Numbered from the stretch's first letter, positions 31,835 through 43,370 are shown. The stretch: 64,000 nt of DNA from Athripsodes cinereus (GCA_947579605.1 OX388312.1:19119313-19183312), one strand, 5' to 3'. Translations and numbers: made by a program. Notes: generated by a model not told the origin, from the sequence alone.

Positions 31835-32265
31835 CCCATTAACCTATAGAGCAAAGTCTACAAGATGTGGGTGTTGCCAGTGACAACATATGACCTGGAA
31901 ACGGTGATACTGATCAAACAGAGTATTGAGAAAATGCGAGTCACCCAAAGAGCCATGAAAAGAGTTATGCTGGGCTAAGAGACGCCCTAAGAGACAGAGT
32001 GCAAAACGAAGCAGTAAGACATAAAACTAAAATTACTGACACCACTCATCATGTTGCAACTCCCAAATGGCGATGGGTAGGACACATGCCCAGAAACTCG
32101 GATGACAAATGGTCAAAGTCTCTTACATCTTGGAGACCACGAGCGACAACCAGGAGAATAGAGAGATCACCAATATCGTGGAGGGATTATGTCACTTGAA
32201 ACGCTGGTATCAACTCTTTACAGGAGGTGCAGTAATCAGTGTAGCTAAAGTATAGATAGATGAAG
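31835..32265 (+). mobile_element. RTE-like LINE, 3' coding end, degenerate
   Basis: Frames shift between KVYKMWVLPVTTYDLETVIL, RVTQRAMKRVMLG, RWVGHMPRNSDDKWSKSL and a terminal segment. These are the 'CVLPVTTYGAETW .. QRAMERAMLG .. GHxxR' blocks of RTE-like RT C-termini. At least three frame breaks or stops occur. It ends in a TATAGATAGATGAAGAAAA tail. It is a 5'-truncated dead copy. Confidence 0.7.
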
Positions 32266-32691
32266 AAAATAATATATAAACATATACACACATAAATAAT
32301 ATAGTGATAATTTTGATTAGAATTTTATCAAATATGTTTTCGGTAATGGATTAACAAATTTATAGTAAATAAACTGGCTCTCATATAACTCACAGCGTAA
32401 GAAGAACAATAATATTACGGTCCTGCGCTACTTCAATTATGTATATTGTATAGTGGATAATCTGATGATAACATCAGTCTCCCTGTGACCGGTCAGATGT
32501 GAGATTATACATCCTATACTTATTACCATCTGATGCTGATACCATAACCGATATTTATTACAACTGATTTCCAATTTATAATGTTATAACTACAGCACTC
32601 ATATTGCGATAACATTACTAATTTGAATTTTTATTCACATCAAAATAATCTATAGATACAAAGTATAAATACAATCTCTGAAAATATTGAG

Positions 32692-32760
32692 TTGGCGTTC
32701 ACTCCTCTTTGTCTACCCAACAAGGGATACAGTGTGAAAAGTTGGATGGGTAGTTATATT
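32692..32760 (+). mobile_element. RTE-like LINE scrap (family R3)
   Basis: GTTGGCGTTCACTCCTCTTT, then CTACCCAACAAGGGATACAG, parallels the terminal segment of the R3 copy at 43,290-43,345 (TGGCGTTCCATTCTCTCTGC, CTACCCCACTTGGGATACGG). Confidence 0.55.
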
Positions 32761-32884
32761 TTAAATTTAGCTCTTAATTTGTACAACTTATTTGTAATTA
32801 ATTAGAATTCATAAGTACCTATATATATATATTCTTATATGTGTATTAATATTTCTAAATGATTCTTTTATGTGTGTTAATGTT

Positions 32885-33030
32885 ATAATTGAAATCCGAC
32901 CCTCCGCACAAGCATTTAGTTGCTTATGGAGGGAGCATTTTTACTGTGTGTTATATTGTTTTATTAATGTAATATCAATGTATACTGTGTATTTATGAAT
33001 AAAATAAATATATTAAAAAAAAAATTTTCA
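32885..33030 (+). mobile_element. LINE-type 3' end with a conserved-looking stem-loop
   Basis: CCCTCCGCACAAGC (32,900-) pairs with GCTTATGGAGGG (to 32,933) to make a stem-loop. AATAAAATAAATATATT and an A-run follow at 33,010-33,025. A GC-rich hairpin followed by an A-rich tail is a common LINE 3' UTR layout. The element upstream is not recognisable. Confidence 0.45.
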
Positions 33031-33325
33031 CTTTGATTTATTCTTCGAATCAAACATAATTGACGTGTTAAACTGAGCAGCCATATTTCCGAGTATTATA
33101 TTATATCTTGTTGTGTCGGTATACTTTTTTCTTTACTCATTCTTAGGGGAATCACTCGATTTCAAGTGTATCATACATGTCCATGGTATAGGTACTGAAT
33201 ATTTTATTAAATTATTATTTCTTCGGATACAAATAATATAGCTTACAATTATAATTATAATATATTATTGAACTTTGTCTATATAAACACTATTTATTGC
33301 ATTACAAGACTATCAATAGCGTCAC
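33031..33325. other. AT-rich, no feature seen
   Basis: No gene or repeat match is visible in this stretch. Confidence 0.5.
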
Positions 33326-33510
33326 AGCTTATCCCAATGTGGGGTAGTCAATAGATTAACTGCATGTAGTAAATATGTAAGCTGTCCTCTTTGTGCTAAT
33401 ATCAAAAATATATTTAGGTTAAATGGCATACCGCATCACTGAATTAAATATATTAAATAATATCTTATTTATGATGCTTTACGGTTTCCTGACTTTTACA
33501 GAACACTCGA
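33326..33510 (-). repeat. Dispersed repeat family A, copy 5
   Basis: The plus strand reads CCCAATGTGGGGTAGTC, TTAACTGCATGTAGTAAATA and AAGCTGTCCTCTTTGTGCTA, then ..GGCATACCGCATCACTG and a distal ACACTCGAAAACTTATAGAA. This is the family in reverse, including its upstream 'GTAAGTTT..GTGTC' block. Confidence 0.65.
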
Positions 33511-33747
33511 AAACTTATAGAAAAAAGTTAGATACACAACACATTTCCAGATGAATTATCATTTTTTAAATAAAATTCGTATCGATTCCGTAAAAATATA
33601 CCTAATATTCAAAGCTTAACAAAATAATCGAGCCTCTCATTATAATATGTGTACCTACTAAGTGTATACTTACATAAATATTGTTATAAATAAATAACTT
33701 GAGTCTATGTCTATAATATTATTCATCTGAAGTCTGAAAGAAATCAC

Positions 33748-33792
33748 GATACAGTATGGTATAGTATGGTGTAGTATGGTGTTTGGTGTATG
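33748..33792 (+). repeat. Short tandem repeat of about 10 bp
   Basis: Near-identical units of TATGGTGTAG (ACAGTATGGTATAGTATGGT..) repeat about four times. A simple microsatellite. Confidence 0.7.
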
Positions 33793-35039
33793 TAAGATAA
33801 TGGTAATGATGATATAATGTATAGGATCAGGTAGAGTATAATTATCGTATGAGATATGAATCAATTGATATCAATTAATGATAAAACATGGCGAGAGCCG
33901 CTGAATATGTACTACATATACAAAACTGACACACTGGGTGAAAAGATTGTAGAGTATCGGAAGAAAAAAAAATCTATCAATTTTTCTTTTTAACTTATAT
34001 TTGTATGATATAAAATACTTTTAAGGTTTGATAGTATTAAATACCTGAAGTACGAATGATGTAAAATTAGTTATATTTGTCAAAAATTGCTCATCATAAT
34101 ACTGTAATATATTAAAATATTAAATTCAAAAATAAGGTTCAACACATTTCTTTTATTGATTATTTTTCTAAGACTATGTTCCAAAGTTTAATTTTAATAC
34201 CTATACCTACGTACATACATTCATACAATGAGTTTTCCAAGTATACCATTTATAAAATATTACCTACGTTTTGATTTAGGTATACCTAGGTAGATTTTTA
34301 ATATTATTTTGAGATATGTTATGTGCATGAATACGAAAATTTAAAAAAAAATCTATAATTTTTGTTCCCTGGTGTATTAATAATCGGTATCCCATACAAA
34401 ACACAGGGTAAACTGAAAGCATATTGTACATTATACCTACTTGTAGATCGCTGTTATACTTAAATAATATTATGTACCTACAAAGTGAATACGGAACGGA
34501 TTGAGCAGCGCATCGCATCGCCCCGTGATCAAATGGCAAATAAAGATAAACAAACATCGTGACCACCTTGTATCATAAATATTCCGGCCATCCACTTGTT
34601 TGGGAATATAATAAGAACTCTACTTCGTCTGATGGCTATAGAAAATAATCTATCCGATATTGTAGGTACCTACTTACTCCTTACTAAAATATGATACAAC
34701 AACGGCCGGTAATGATGATTATAATTATTAAAATTATGCCCATCACTAAAACGTTCTTAATAAGTACAACGAGAGGTATAATTCAGTATCCATACTATCT
34801 GGTAGGTTCTCTAGGTACTTATCTTCTTGTGAAGTAAGATTTGAATACGGCTTCGAATGTAGTATGTTGAAATTATATAATTTGAAAATGTCGAAATTAC
34901 ATAATTTTGATACATACCTTCTTTTGAATCATTGAACAAAATTATCATTCAATGATTGAATGCTTACCAGACAGATGTCTTTAATTAAAATTAGCAGCCC
35001 AACAAGAATTAACAGATGAATATAGTATGCTGCTGTACC
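33793..35039. other. AT-rich interval, no gene seen
   Basis: Only short low-complexity frames are present. Many TACCTAC/GTAGGTA motifs occur, but nothing is assignable. Confidence 0.5.
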
Positions 35040-35125
35040 ATCACTGCATAAACCACAAGTGGGGTATCCAGTGTACTAACTGCATGTAATAAACATGCAG
35101 ATTTTCTTCGACGTGCCAATACGAA
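35040..35125 (-). repeat. Dispersed repeat family A, copy 6, partial
   Basis: CCACAAGTGGGGTATCCAGT, ACTAACTGCATGTAATAAAC and ATGCAGATTTTCTTCGACGT are the reverse of the family's second half. It ends 34 bp before the Penelope-like insertion. Confidence 0.65.
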
Positions 35126-35158
35126 TATACACTTAATAATTATATATGTTTATATAGT

Positions 35159-35176
35159 AATTATAATGTATAATGA
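35159..35176. repeat. 18-bp target site duplication of the Penelope-like element, left
   Basis: AATTATAATGTATAATGA is identical to 36,802-36,819. Confidence 0.85.
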
Positions 35177-35220
35177 CTTTTCGATTTTCGAAGAGGAAAC
35201 ACTATGAAAGTTCATTTTAA

Positions 35221-35299
35221 TTTAGATAATAAATATTTAAATATAAAAACACTGTTTACTTTCATTTAAAATTGTTATAATATTAAAAGCTTTTCGGAC
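35221..35299 (-). repeat. Inverted copy of the Penelope 3' terminus
   Basis: It is the reverse complement of 36,724-36,801, from GTCCGAAAAGC to ..TTATTATCTAA. The breakpoint at GTCC lies within stem II of the hammerhead, so this copy holds only the 3' part of the ribozyme. Confidence 0.85.
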
Positions 35300-36571
35300 A
35301 AAAGAAACGAGCAAGCAGTTTTTAGCAGTTTTGACGTAAAAAGCTTGTTCACAAACATCCCAGTGGAAGAAACATTACAAGTAGTGAATTCAATTTTACA
35401 TGAGAAGTGTGAAGATAGTGATACAGCAAATAGTATTGAAGAAATTTTAAAAACTTGTCTCAAACAAAATTATTTCCAGTTCAGAGAAGACATCTATATA
35501 CAAACTTCCGGTTTACCGATGGGATGCTCGTTAAGTTCAATTATGGCAGATATCTTCATGGATCACTTTGAGAAAAAACTTTTCGAATCAGATAATCCAT
35601 TAATTCAACATGTTTCAAACTACCATAGATATGTGGATGATATTTTCTGTACTTGGTCAGGTACGAGGAGGCAGCTGGACATGTTTCTAATATATCTCAA
35701 CAAACAACATCCTAACATCCAGTTCACAGTGGAGGTAGAAGAAGATGGAATATTGAATTTTTTGGATTTATCTATATCAGTCAAAAACAATAAATTCGAT
35801 TTTAAAATTTATCGTAAACCTACGTATACAGATACAATAATACATTCAACATCATGCCACCCCACATCACATAAAATGGCCGCTTTCAATTCCATGATTC
35901 ATCGTTTGTTATCCATCCCTTTATCACCCAACAACTACAATGAAGAATTAAAAACAATATAAGATATTGCAAATAACAATGGATATAATAATTGCGATAT
36001 TATGAAAATAGTACAAAAAAAGGAAAGAAATATTCTTACATATAAATATATTTATCCTAAAATACAACCACAGTCAAACAAAGATCTCACATATAAAAGA
36101 ATAGAATTTATGGGTCAGATAACATATAATGCTTTAAATATGTGTAAAAACTCAACATTTAAACCAGCATATTATACCTCAAATAATATAGGTAAAAAAT
36201 TGTTCAATACTAAATCCAAAACTAAGAAACTAGACCACAGCGGCATTTATAAATTACAATGTAACGATTGTTCAAAATATTACATCGGCCAAACTGGAAG
36301 AAAAATCTCATCCAGATATAAAGAACATAGAATGGCTCTAAACACAATTCGAGTAAATTCGGAAATGGCGGACCATGCCAAAGAATGGGGGCACTCTTTC
36401 AACCAGGAAGGCATACATGTGTTACATAAATGCAAAAAAGGTCAAAAAATGAATATACTGGAGGCAATGGAGATCAACAAAAATAAAGATGACACCATTA
36501 ACATTCAAATCCCACCTCTAATTTCTCCTCTTACCTACCCGTTTACTACTTCCTCCCATAGATTACCTTAA
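35300..36571 (+). pseudogene. Penelope-like RT and GIY-YIG endonuclease, truncated, one stop
   Basis: The coding sequence starts mid-RT at 35,300 (KRNEQAVFSSFDVKSLFTNI), where the element is truncated. RT motifs: SFDVKSLFTNIPVEET, SGLPMGCSLSSIMADIF, catalytic YVDDIF (about 35,629-35,645) and LDLSI..IYRKPTYTDT. A TAA at 35,960-35,962 interrupts the frame. The same frame then continues with MKIVQKKERN.. into a GIY-YIG nuclease at about 36,236-36,420 (SGIYKLQCNDCSKYYIGQTG, RYKEHR) and ends at 36,571. RT plus GIY-YIG is diagnostic of EN-plus Penelope-like elements. Missing N-terminus and the stop make it dead, though both domains still read cleanly. Confidence 0.9.
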
Positions 36572-36691
36572 AACAATATCTCTACCAATACCTTCACATA
36601 TCCATTTCACATCTCTATTAACCCCGCCCACTACCCCTACCCACATTTAATTTTGTATTATCATGTACCATCAATTTGTCATTTGTCATTA

Positions 36692-36750
36692 GTTATAAGT
36701 AATTATTACTGAAGATGGACGTATGTCCGAAAAGCTTTTAATATTATAAC
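36692..36750 (+). ncRNA. Hammerhead ribozyme (type I, Penelope class)
   Basis: All core parts are in order: stem I 5' strand GTTATAA + internal loop GTAAT + TATTA; core CTGAAGA (CUGANGA); stem II GGAC-GTAT-GTCC; GAAA; a minimal stem III formed by palindromic AAGCTT; the cleavage-site pyrimidine; and the stem I 3' strand TAATA then TTATAAC, complementary to the 5' strand. Predicted cleavage is after about 36,738. Very short stem III with a palindromic loop is known for Penelope-like hammerheads, which act as dimers. It probably processes element RNA. Confidence 0.8.
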
Positions 36751-36801
36751 AATTTTAAATGAAAGTAAACAGTGTTTTTATATTTAAATATTTATTATCT
36801 A

Positions 36802-36819
36802 AATTATAATGTATAATGA
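36802..36819. repeat. 18-bp target site duplication of the Penelope-like element, right
   Basis: AATTATAATGTATAATGA is identical to 35,159-35,176. Confidence 0.85.
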
Positions 36820-38209
36820 GTTGGTTGTTATGAAGTGTGCACTGTAAGATAAACATACAAGAGAAGCAGGGTGGGCCGCTGTACGTAATACCTACATAAT
36901 ATGTAGGAATGTAGGTATCATATGATTACGTTGGTATAGTAGGTTTGGTAAATATCTACTACGTGGTGTACACAGTAGAGGTGTATTGGATAAGCTCACA
37001 TCCAACGCTTCACTAGTATGGGAAGATGTAGACGATACAGCGCCAATGAAGCAGCAAACCTCATATTGTAAACTGAATCATAATGTTTATTAAATTTTCA
37101 GTTACTCCAACAAGTTTATTTTCATTTTACAAGTTGCATCGTCCCATATACTTTTCACTTTCTTCTTGTACTACTTTATAATCAATTTTATTCAGACATT
37201 CTTCTTGAATTTTCGTGGTATATTACTGATAATTATTATTTTTCGCTTTAAATCACCTTTGCACATCACTGCACCTTTAGAAAAATTCAATGTGCAAGAA
37301 GTCCCCAGAGAGAAATCCCTTAAGCATAATATATATTGACGATTTATTGGTATCAAATTATTTGCAATTATACGAAAAAGATGGTATTATCCATCATAGT
37401 ATCTTATACGGAAATGAAGTAAAAAGTTATTTATTCTTCAAAATGATGTATCCTATTTCAACTCCTACATTTTCATGGGTAGATTTTCCAAAACGAAACA
37501 TATCCATTTACTCAAATTTAATTCTTGGATTCATAGAGCAGGTACCTATGACATTGTTCCGAGAAAGAAACCAACCAATGAGAAAATACATATGAAAAAC
37601 ATTTTTATTTTCATTAATATGTACGATATAGTTCACAGCTGATTTGGTTCATGTTATTGATGTAATAAGTGGCATAATGATACATCTCCACGAATATCGT
37701 GTCCCGATTTGAATATCGAAAGAGAGCTGCAGAGCCTCCTTTGTTTCAATATCATGGATATATTCGCTCTTTCTTTGGTAATATATAATATCATACTATC
37801 ACCAGAATCTGACACTATGGGTACAATATACCTATCTTAATACATACAATAACATACATGTGCATGATTTTGTTTAACAATATTGTTATAAGCATCTGAC
37901 TAACGGCACGATGTTTCTTCAAATAATCAGCTAATAAGAAAACTTCGTAGTAAATACTCGTGTATAAGAAAGAATATTAAGAACTCATTCTAGTCAACGT
38001 CAGTTAGTCGTGGTGTTCCTTTTGAAACGAATTAAGAGTATTTTATATTTTTATTAGTTTTCCTGAAAGAATTTTAATCGAGATTTAGAAAAGTCTTGAA
38101 ATCTAGTTTATTTAAAGCGAGTGAGCACCGCTACGACATTATAAATACATTTAAACATTTTTTCCAATAATTATAAACCAATTTTTACATACCTACTACT
38201 AATATACAA
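36820..38209. other. AT-rich interval, no gene seen
   Basis: A 101-codon frame at 37,290-37,595 has Tyr/Leu-rich composition with no motif, and I do not treat it as a gene. No repeats are recognised. Confidence 0.5.
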
Positions 38210-38250
38210 TCACGACATCCACAAGTGGGGATGCCAGCAATTTTTACATA
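38210..38250 (-). repeat. Dispersed repeat family A, fragment
   Basis: ATCCACAAGTGGGGATGCCA on the plus strand matches the reverse of the 'GGCTACCCCACTTGTGG' end of the family only. Confidence 0.4.
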
Positions 38251-38872
38251 TTCCTTCTTATAACTAAATTAGAAGTATAATATAAAATAAAATTGCTTTG
38301 TCGACTGGAATTAAAGAACAATATTGTACGATTAGCTAAAGAGATTTAAGCAGATTTCAACATAGTTGTTTGTGATTCAAACTTCTCGCTGATCACTCGT
38401 AAATGAGTGGATGACCTTTAAAAATACAATAAATTCAAACTTCATAGCTATTTAACGTAAATAAATTTTGAACCCACCAATAAAGCTATAATTTCGAACT
38501 ACTAGATATGTAATTTATTAAACTTCATAATAATTTAAACCATTAATTATATTTTTTAATCATCAACTTTTAAAAGTCATTCTGATATTAAAGAAAAATA
38601 AATAAAAGAAAGAATATCATATTCACATATATTATGATACTTACTAGTTTTAAACCCAACTTCACCCAGGAAATAGTTAATAAATTGATAATATCAATTG
38701 AAAATTATAATGCCTTCATCAACTTTATTACATAAAAAAGTAGTCCTATAATCTTATAAATCAAATATTGTATAACAGTATTTAATGTAAATAATATGTA
38801 TGCATTAGAAATGAAGAATATTATTTTAATTAGTTTGAATTGGAAAAAAAAAATTATACATTTATTATAAAC
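38251..38872. other. AT-rich, no gene; small hairpin repeat
   Basis: Positions 38,391-38,418 hold GATCACTCGTAAATGAGTGG plus ATGACCTT, a short hairpin also found at 50,695-50,735. Nothing else is assignable. Confidence 0.45.
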
Positions 38873-38874
38873 TA

Positions 38875-39150
38875 GGAGATAGGAGAGACGTGGTCCTGCC
38901 TGGGACATGTTTTGAGAATGCCTAATGATAGTTGGCCAAAAAGAGCACTGTTCTTCCGTCCGCAGGGGTTCCGTCGGCCCGGGCGTCCCTCTTTCACAAT
39001 ACACCATTCCTGTGACAACGATATCAGAGCGCAAGGAATGTCGTGGAAAGAGGTGACGCAATTAGAGACGCTCTGAATGGAGGAGGCTGGTTTCTGCCCT
39101 GTGCTCCCGAGTGGAGCGTTGAAGGCGATGATGATGATGATGATTATAAA
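38875..39150 (+). mobile_element. RTE-like LINE 3' end (family R2)
   Basis: It encodes the C-terminal segment LGHVLRMPNDSWPKRALFF, ..GRPSFTIHH.., ..GMSWKEVTQLETL and a stop, in frames broken once near 38,895. The non-coding 3' end GGTTTCTGCCCTGTGCTCCC and a GATGATGATGATGATGAT tail follow. The 'GHVLRMP..R.PK.AL' signature is typical of RTE-like RT C-termini. Other copies: 20,785-21,045, 49,090-49,205 and 53,788-53,948. Confidence 0.8.
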
Positions 39151-39234
39151 CTATGAAAGTACGTAAGTTTGCATAGAGGTCATTGGTTTACAAGTTGTTT
39201 CTCTGATAAATAATGTTCTTTTTCTCTTCCTTGG

Positions 39235-39400
39235 GCAGTTATTAGTCCCGCATGATGCTAGAGTCTGCTTTTTTGTTTGTTTTTTTCTTACCGCATAGTT
39301 CTTTTCAATGTGTCTTCTAGGAGACATCACAGTTTTGCATGCCCTGTCTAATCACCTTTAGCCATCTGCGCTTGGGCCTTTATCTGAATCTCTATAGATA
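39235..39400 (-). mobile_element. LINE C-terminal scrap (family R5)
   Basis: The minus strand reads RRWLKVIRQGMQNCDVS, then after a frame break RRHIEKNYAVRKK. This fits the 'RRW.dVIRqDM..CgVs.EdtvdRarWRrrirkAD' C-terminal pattern of endonuclease-RT proteins. It is a short, dead fragment. Confidence 0.5.
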
Positions 39401-41989
39401 TATTTAGATGTCTTATTAATATATTATTAACATACGTATTTACAACCTGAAATATTGATCAAATTGTAGGTTACAAATACACGATAATTTACACTATAAG
39501 CTCACATCATTATGATAATCTTAATATATGAATGTAAGTACCCGATGCACTTAATAAAATATAGTAGTAAGCAATATATACATACACCAGGTGCAATCAT
39601 CTGATTATAAGTGTGTTATAATAATAATTATATACACCCAGCCACTTGCTAGTCTCTACACTGTGTTATCGAGAGGTATATAGTGTTAAATTAACGAAGT
39701 ACGCAGTCCTTATATGGACTCATTAATTCAATATTATGCCAAGGGAACTCATAACAGCTTTATGGTGATGTGACATTTCAATTAAGTGATACATTCTTCA
39801 TACTGACAACCCTCACCATGCAACCATCTTTCATTATTTTATCATTTCTCTCTCTTCTACTTTCACATTCAATATTTCTGATATAATTATGAATATTATT
39901 ATTACACCAACTTTCTAATACATTATCTACACCTGATATTTTTAATTAGTGTCCACGACAAAATTAATCAAAATAAAAATTCAATTAATAAATTAATGAA
40001 TATAATATATATTATTCAAGATTAAGACCTTATGGAGAATTCTGGGTAAGATAAAAACCCAAATATATGCCAAATTTTTGAACAGTTATCAATATGTTTA
40101 TGTCATGAAGGTAAAGTAAGTCCGCATCTCCAACTCTAGATGAGTAGAAATTTTATGATGCGGATTTTAGAAGAGGAGTTGATGCAGTTTACACGCAAGG
40201 AATTTTTGGAAATACTATGTGAAACTGAAAATTAAAAGTATTTCAACAAATTTTCACCAGTTTTCTAATAAATTCAAACCATTATTCAAACACCTACAAA
40301 ATCGATTAAGAAGAACTAGTCTTTTGGATGCTTGGTGATGCATTCATTACTTATTTATTATACCGACATTGTAAAATTTTACACATTTTTTTTATGCTAA
40401 CAAGCACATACCTACGCACCCACTTATCTATCAAATATAATTGAAAATATAAATATTCACTTCTATGCCAACGATACCTTATTCAATAAAATTAAGAGAA
40501 TCGGGTTAAATTTAAACAATAAAAATAAAATAGCTCACGATTCGCGTCTACTGCTCACGTACGTTACTCTTACCAGGTATACGCTATATCTCGGGTATAT
40601 CTATTTAGATTTACTTACCTGCTTAGTATAACTGCCTAGGTACTTGTATGTGTGTACACAATACTGTACATAGTATTATTAGCTGGTATATCACGGAATA
40701 AGTAATCATTAGAAAAATGCTACGTACACAAATTATTTTCGTTGTGAATAACATTCATTATACACAAACCATTATTACCAAAACAAACATAACATTTTCT
40801 TTACATTTTGTACACTGTCACTACTTTTTACGTTAAATATAATTATTCTTTCTGATACTTTTTAGAAATAATCAACTTATAATATTCATTGCATCTTTCT
40901 TTAAAGAATCAATTATATTTACGGAGATTAGATTACAGGTATTTTGATCTTGAACTGTAGATTTCATGTTATTTCATTTTCAGTTGGTCTAGTAACATGT
41001 TTACGTTACTGCGATGTAGGTACCTAAAATGACGCGTAATAAGTGTAATAGTTGCTATTCTATTCTTAAACATAAATGACGTCAACGTCATTTTACTTCA
41101 GTTTACTTCACGAAAAACTTGGATTTTACGGGTACAATTCCAAATAATTAAATACCCTTCATTATGTTATGATATGTAAAAGTGACTCGCTTAGTGTCAA
41201 ACTATTATTATGGATAGGTACTGTACCTCGTGCTGTAAAGTCGGTAAGGTTATCTTTTACACAGTAGATATAACCTATTCAGTACATAAGCATTATTATC
41301 TACAGTTACCTGCGGTTATTTTGTACAATATTTTAAGAGTTTACTGACAATCATCACATTAGTTGCTTCATGTGTAAACAATGAGTACGTATAGTACTTG
41401 TATACATAAGACTTAATACATTTGAGAACATCTTCTGCTGATGACATCTTTTTGGAGTCAATTACAATTTTCCCGAGTTGTCAATTGTTGAAATTTATAC
41501 ACGATTATTTTAACTGTTTTCCTTTTTTATGTAAACCTAATGACATTGTCGCATTTAAAATGTCGGTGAGATGACCTGCATGTACTAAATTTACAAGTAA
41601 ATTAATGCTAACCAAAATAGTTGTCTGTGAAAGCAGAAAGATGTACATACATAATAATATTTACCTACCTGTACTTTTTTGTTTCTGGCAATCAGAACGA
41701 TTATATGATGAAATAAAAAAAGCATACAATCATTGCTGTAGTTTGGTATTCTTAAATCTATTGGATCGCGTAGAGATATGGTTTCTATGCAATTCATGCA
41801 GAAAAAACTCTTGACCATTTACAATAAACCTACTTTTCAGTTACCTATGCTTTCATACATACAATCAATCAAATTATAATCTCACGTGTTCTAAAGGTGA
41901 ACTCTGGAACAGAATCAAAATAAAAATTGGGTTTCCTAATCATTATTTCATTCAATGTCAGTTCATATCAAAAATTTTGATTTGACTAT
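39401..41989. other. AT-rich interval, no gene seen
   Basis: No recognised repeat or gene. Overlapping short frames on both strands near 41,600-41,818 mirror each other and lack motifs. GTAGGTACCTA motifs are frequent. Confidence 0.5.
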
Positions 41990-41997
41990 TTGATACC

Positions 41998-42163
41998 CAG
42001 TGTTTCCCCACCGGTGGGGCATCACGCCTTAGAGGTGGGGCACCGTGCTTCCACATATTATTGAAAAATAACCACCTGTTTAATTAAAAAAGAGGCCAGT
42101 GGGGCATATGACTTTTGAAAAGACTACGATGGGACATGGTATGAAGAAGGTTGGAAAACACTG
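41998..42163. mobile_element. hAT-like MITE, 166 bp
   Basis: The left end CAGTGTTTCCCCACC and the reverse complement of the right end CAGTGTTTTCCAACC form hAT-type inverted termini. Flanking 8-mers TTGATACC and TTATAACC share five of eight positions, a possibly eroded duplication. The interior is non-coding and repeats 'GTGGGGCA' three times. Confidence 0.6.
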
Positions 42164-42324
42164 TTATAACCCCTTTTTTAACATAAATAGTCTTTATCAA
42201 ATGTAGTACAAAAATAAAACCTTACTTGCAAATATTTCTAAAAACGAGTAATTATTATAATTTACCTAATATGTACCTACGTAAATTTTCATGACTTCGT
42301 GAAACGTCAAAAAATATGTCTCAC
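42164..42324. other. AT-rich spacer
   Basis: Nothing recognisable. Confidence 0.5.
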
Positions 42325-42520
42325 ACTTTTTTCTGTAAGTTTTTAGTGTCCTGTAAGAATTAGGTATTCGTAAAACGTCACATTTAAGACATTTCACAAA
42401 ATTCAATTCAGCGGTAACGTATGCCACTCATCCTGAACGTCTATATTTCATATCATAGAGAGGATGAACTGTATGTTCATTACATACAGTTTGTCTGCTG
42501 ACGCCCTAATGGTATAGAAA
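42325..42520 (+). repeat. Dispersed repeat family A, copy 8a
   Basis: It includes the upstream block CTGTAAGTTTTTAGTGTCCT, then ACATTTAAGACATTTCAC, 'CAGCGGTAACGTATGCCAC', CATCCTGAACGTC, ..GAGAGGATGAACTG and TACAGTTTGTCTGCTGACGC. Confidence 0.65.
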
Positions 42521-42569
42521 CTTAGAAGTGTATAAATAGTTTTTGTTATTTGATTATTCACCCATTGGT

Positions 42570-42730
42570 AATGAGAAATGTCACTCATTCTGAATGTTTT
42601 TTTTTATTTTATCGGTACGTAGAGGATAATCAGCATGTTCGTTACATGCAGTTAGCCCGCTGATTACCTCACTTGTGGGATATACATTGATCATATGATG
42701 GTACTTATAGTTGTATAGGTACATATTATA
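42570..42730 (+). repeat. Dispersed repeat family A, copy 8b
   Basis: This is a second copy in the same orientation 50 bp downstream: TGTCACTCATTCTGAATG, ATCGGTACGTAGAGGATAAT, TTACATGCAGTTAGCCCGCT and GATTACCTCACTTGTGGG. Confidence 0.7.
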
Positions 42731-43029
42731 TGGTATAGTAGTATAGTTAATATTTAAGTTTTTACGAGTACGCATCTACATTACACTACACAATATTCAC
42801 TTGTCTATATGACATATGAAAATTTAATGAGAATACAATAGAAAGGAGTAGGTATATTTAAAACAATACAAACTCTATATGAGGGGAATAGAAGCAAAGT
42901 CACATCAATCCATTTTTCTGAAACATTCAACTATGAATGCCGAAATGTTTTAATTTTCGCTGGCTACACTGCTGTTGATAGATACAATAAAATCATATAT
43001 CTATCCTCCAGTTAATTAGTTCTAAAAGA

Positions 43030-43370
43030 CTCAAATAGTAGCAAATAATGCGTGTAAATAAATTGAGATGGTTTGGTCATGTGGAACGAAGGGAAGAGGA
43101 AAGAATGACAAAGAGGATATACTTGTCTAAAAGGAGGGGTGTGAGGAAGCGTGGGCGTCCGAGAACTACATGGCTTGACCATGTAGATCGAATTCTCAAG
43201 GACGGCTGTGTTTTGAATAAGAGAAATCGACGTGCGTGCATGAGAAATTGTATGAATATAAAAGAAGCGAAAGAAGGATCTAAGGACAGATCTATATGGC
43301 GTTCCATTCTCTCTGCCTACCCCACTTGGGATACGGCATGAGGGAATAGATAGATAGATAATATACATGT
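43030..43370 (+). mobile_element. RTE-like LINE 3' end (family R3)
   Basis: A 97-codon open frame (43,048-43,341) encodes the C-terminal block LRWFGHVERREEERMTKRIY, ..KRGRPRTTWLDHVDRIL.., ..RNRRACMRNCMNIKEAKEGS.. and ends ..SAYPTWDTA. Then comes a stop and a tetranucleotide tail TAGATAGATAGATAA. The 'RWFGHVeRr..gRPrttW' motif is the conserved tail of RTE/CR1-type RT proteins. It is 5'-truncated but otherwise undamaged. Confidence 0.8.

Larger units (their letters stand above)
35177..36801 (+). mobile_element. Penelope-like retroelement, 5'-truncated, with hammerhead ribozyme
   Basis: A 1,625-bp insertion with an exact 18-bp duplication. It contains the C-terminal two-thirds of a Penelope RT fused to a GIY-YIG endonuclease, broken by one in-frame stop. 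The 3' UTR carries a hammerhead motif (36,692-36,750). The last 78 bp (36,724-36,801) reappear inverted at 35,221-35,299, immediately before the truncated coding region. Terminal repeats that can be direct or inverted, and a tail copied in reverse at the 5' junction, are known features of Penelope-like elements. An extra 44 bp at 35,177-35,220 is not explained by the inverted tail. Confidence 0.9.

Noticed and set aside
37290..37595. 101-codon plus-strand frame
   Set aside because: It has no ATG context, domain or repeat signal, and is likely chance in AT-rich DNA.
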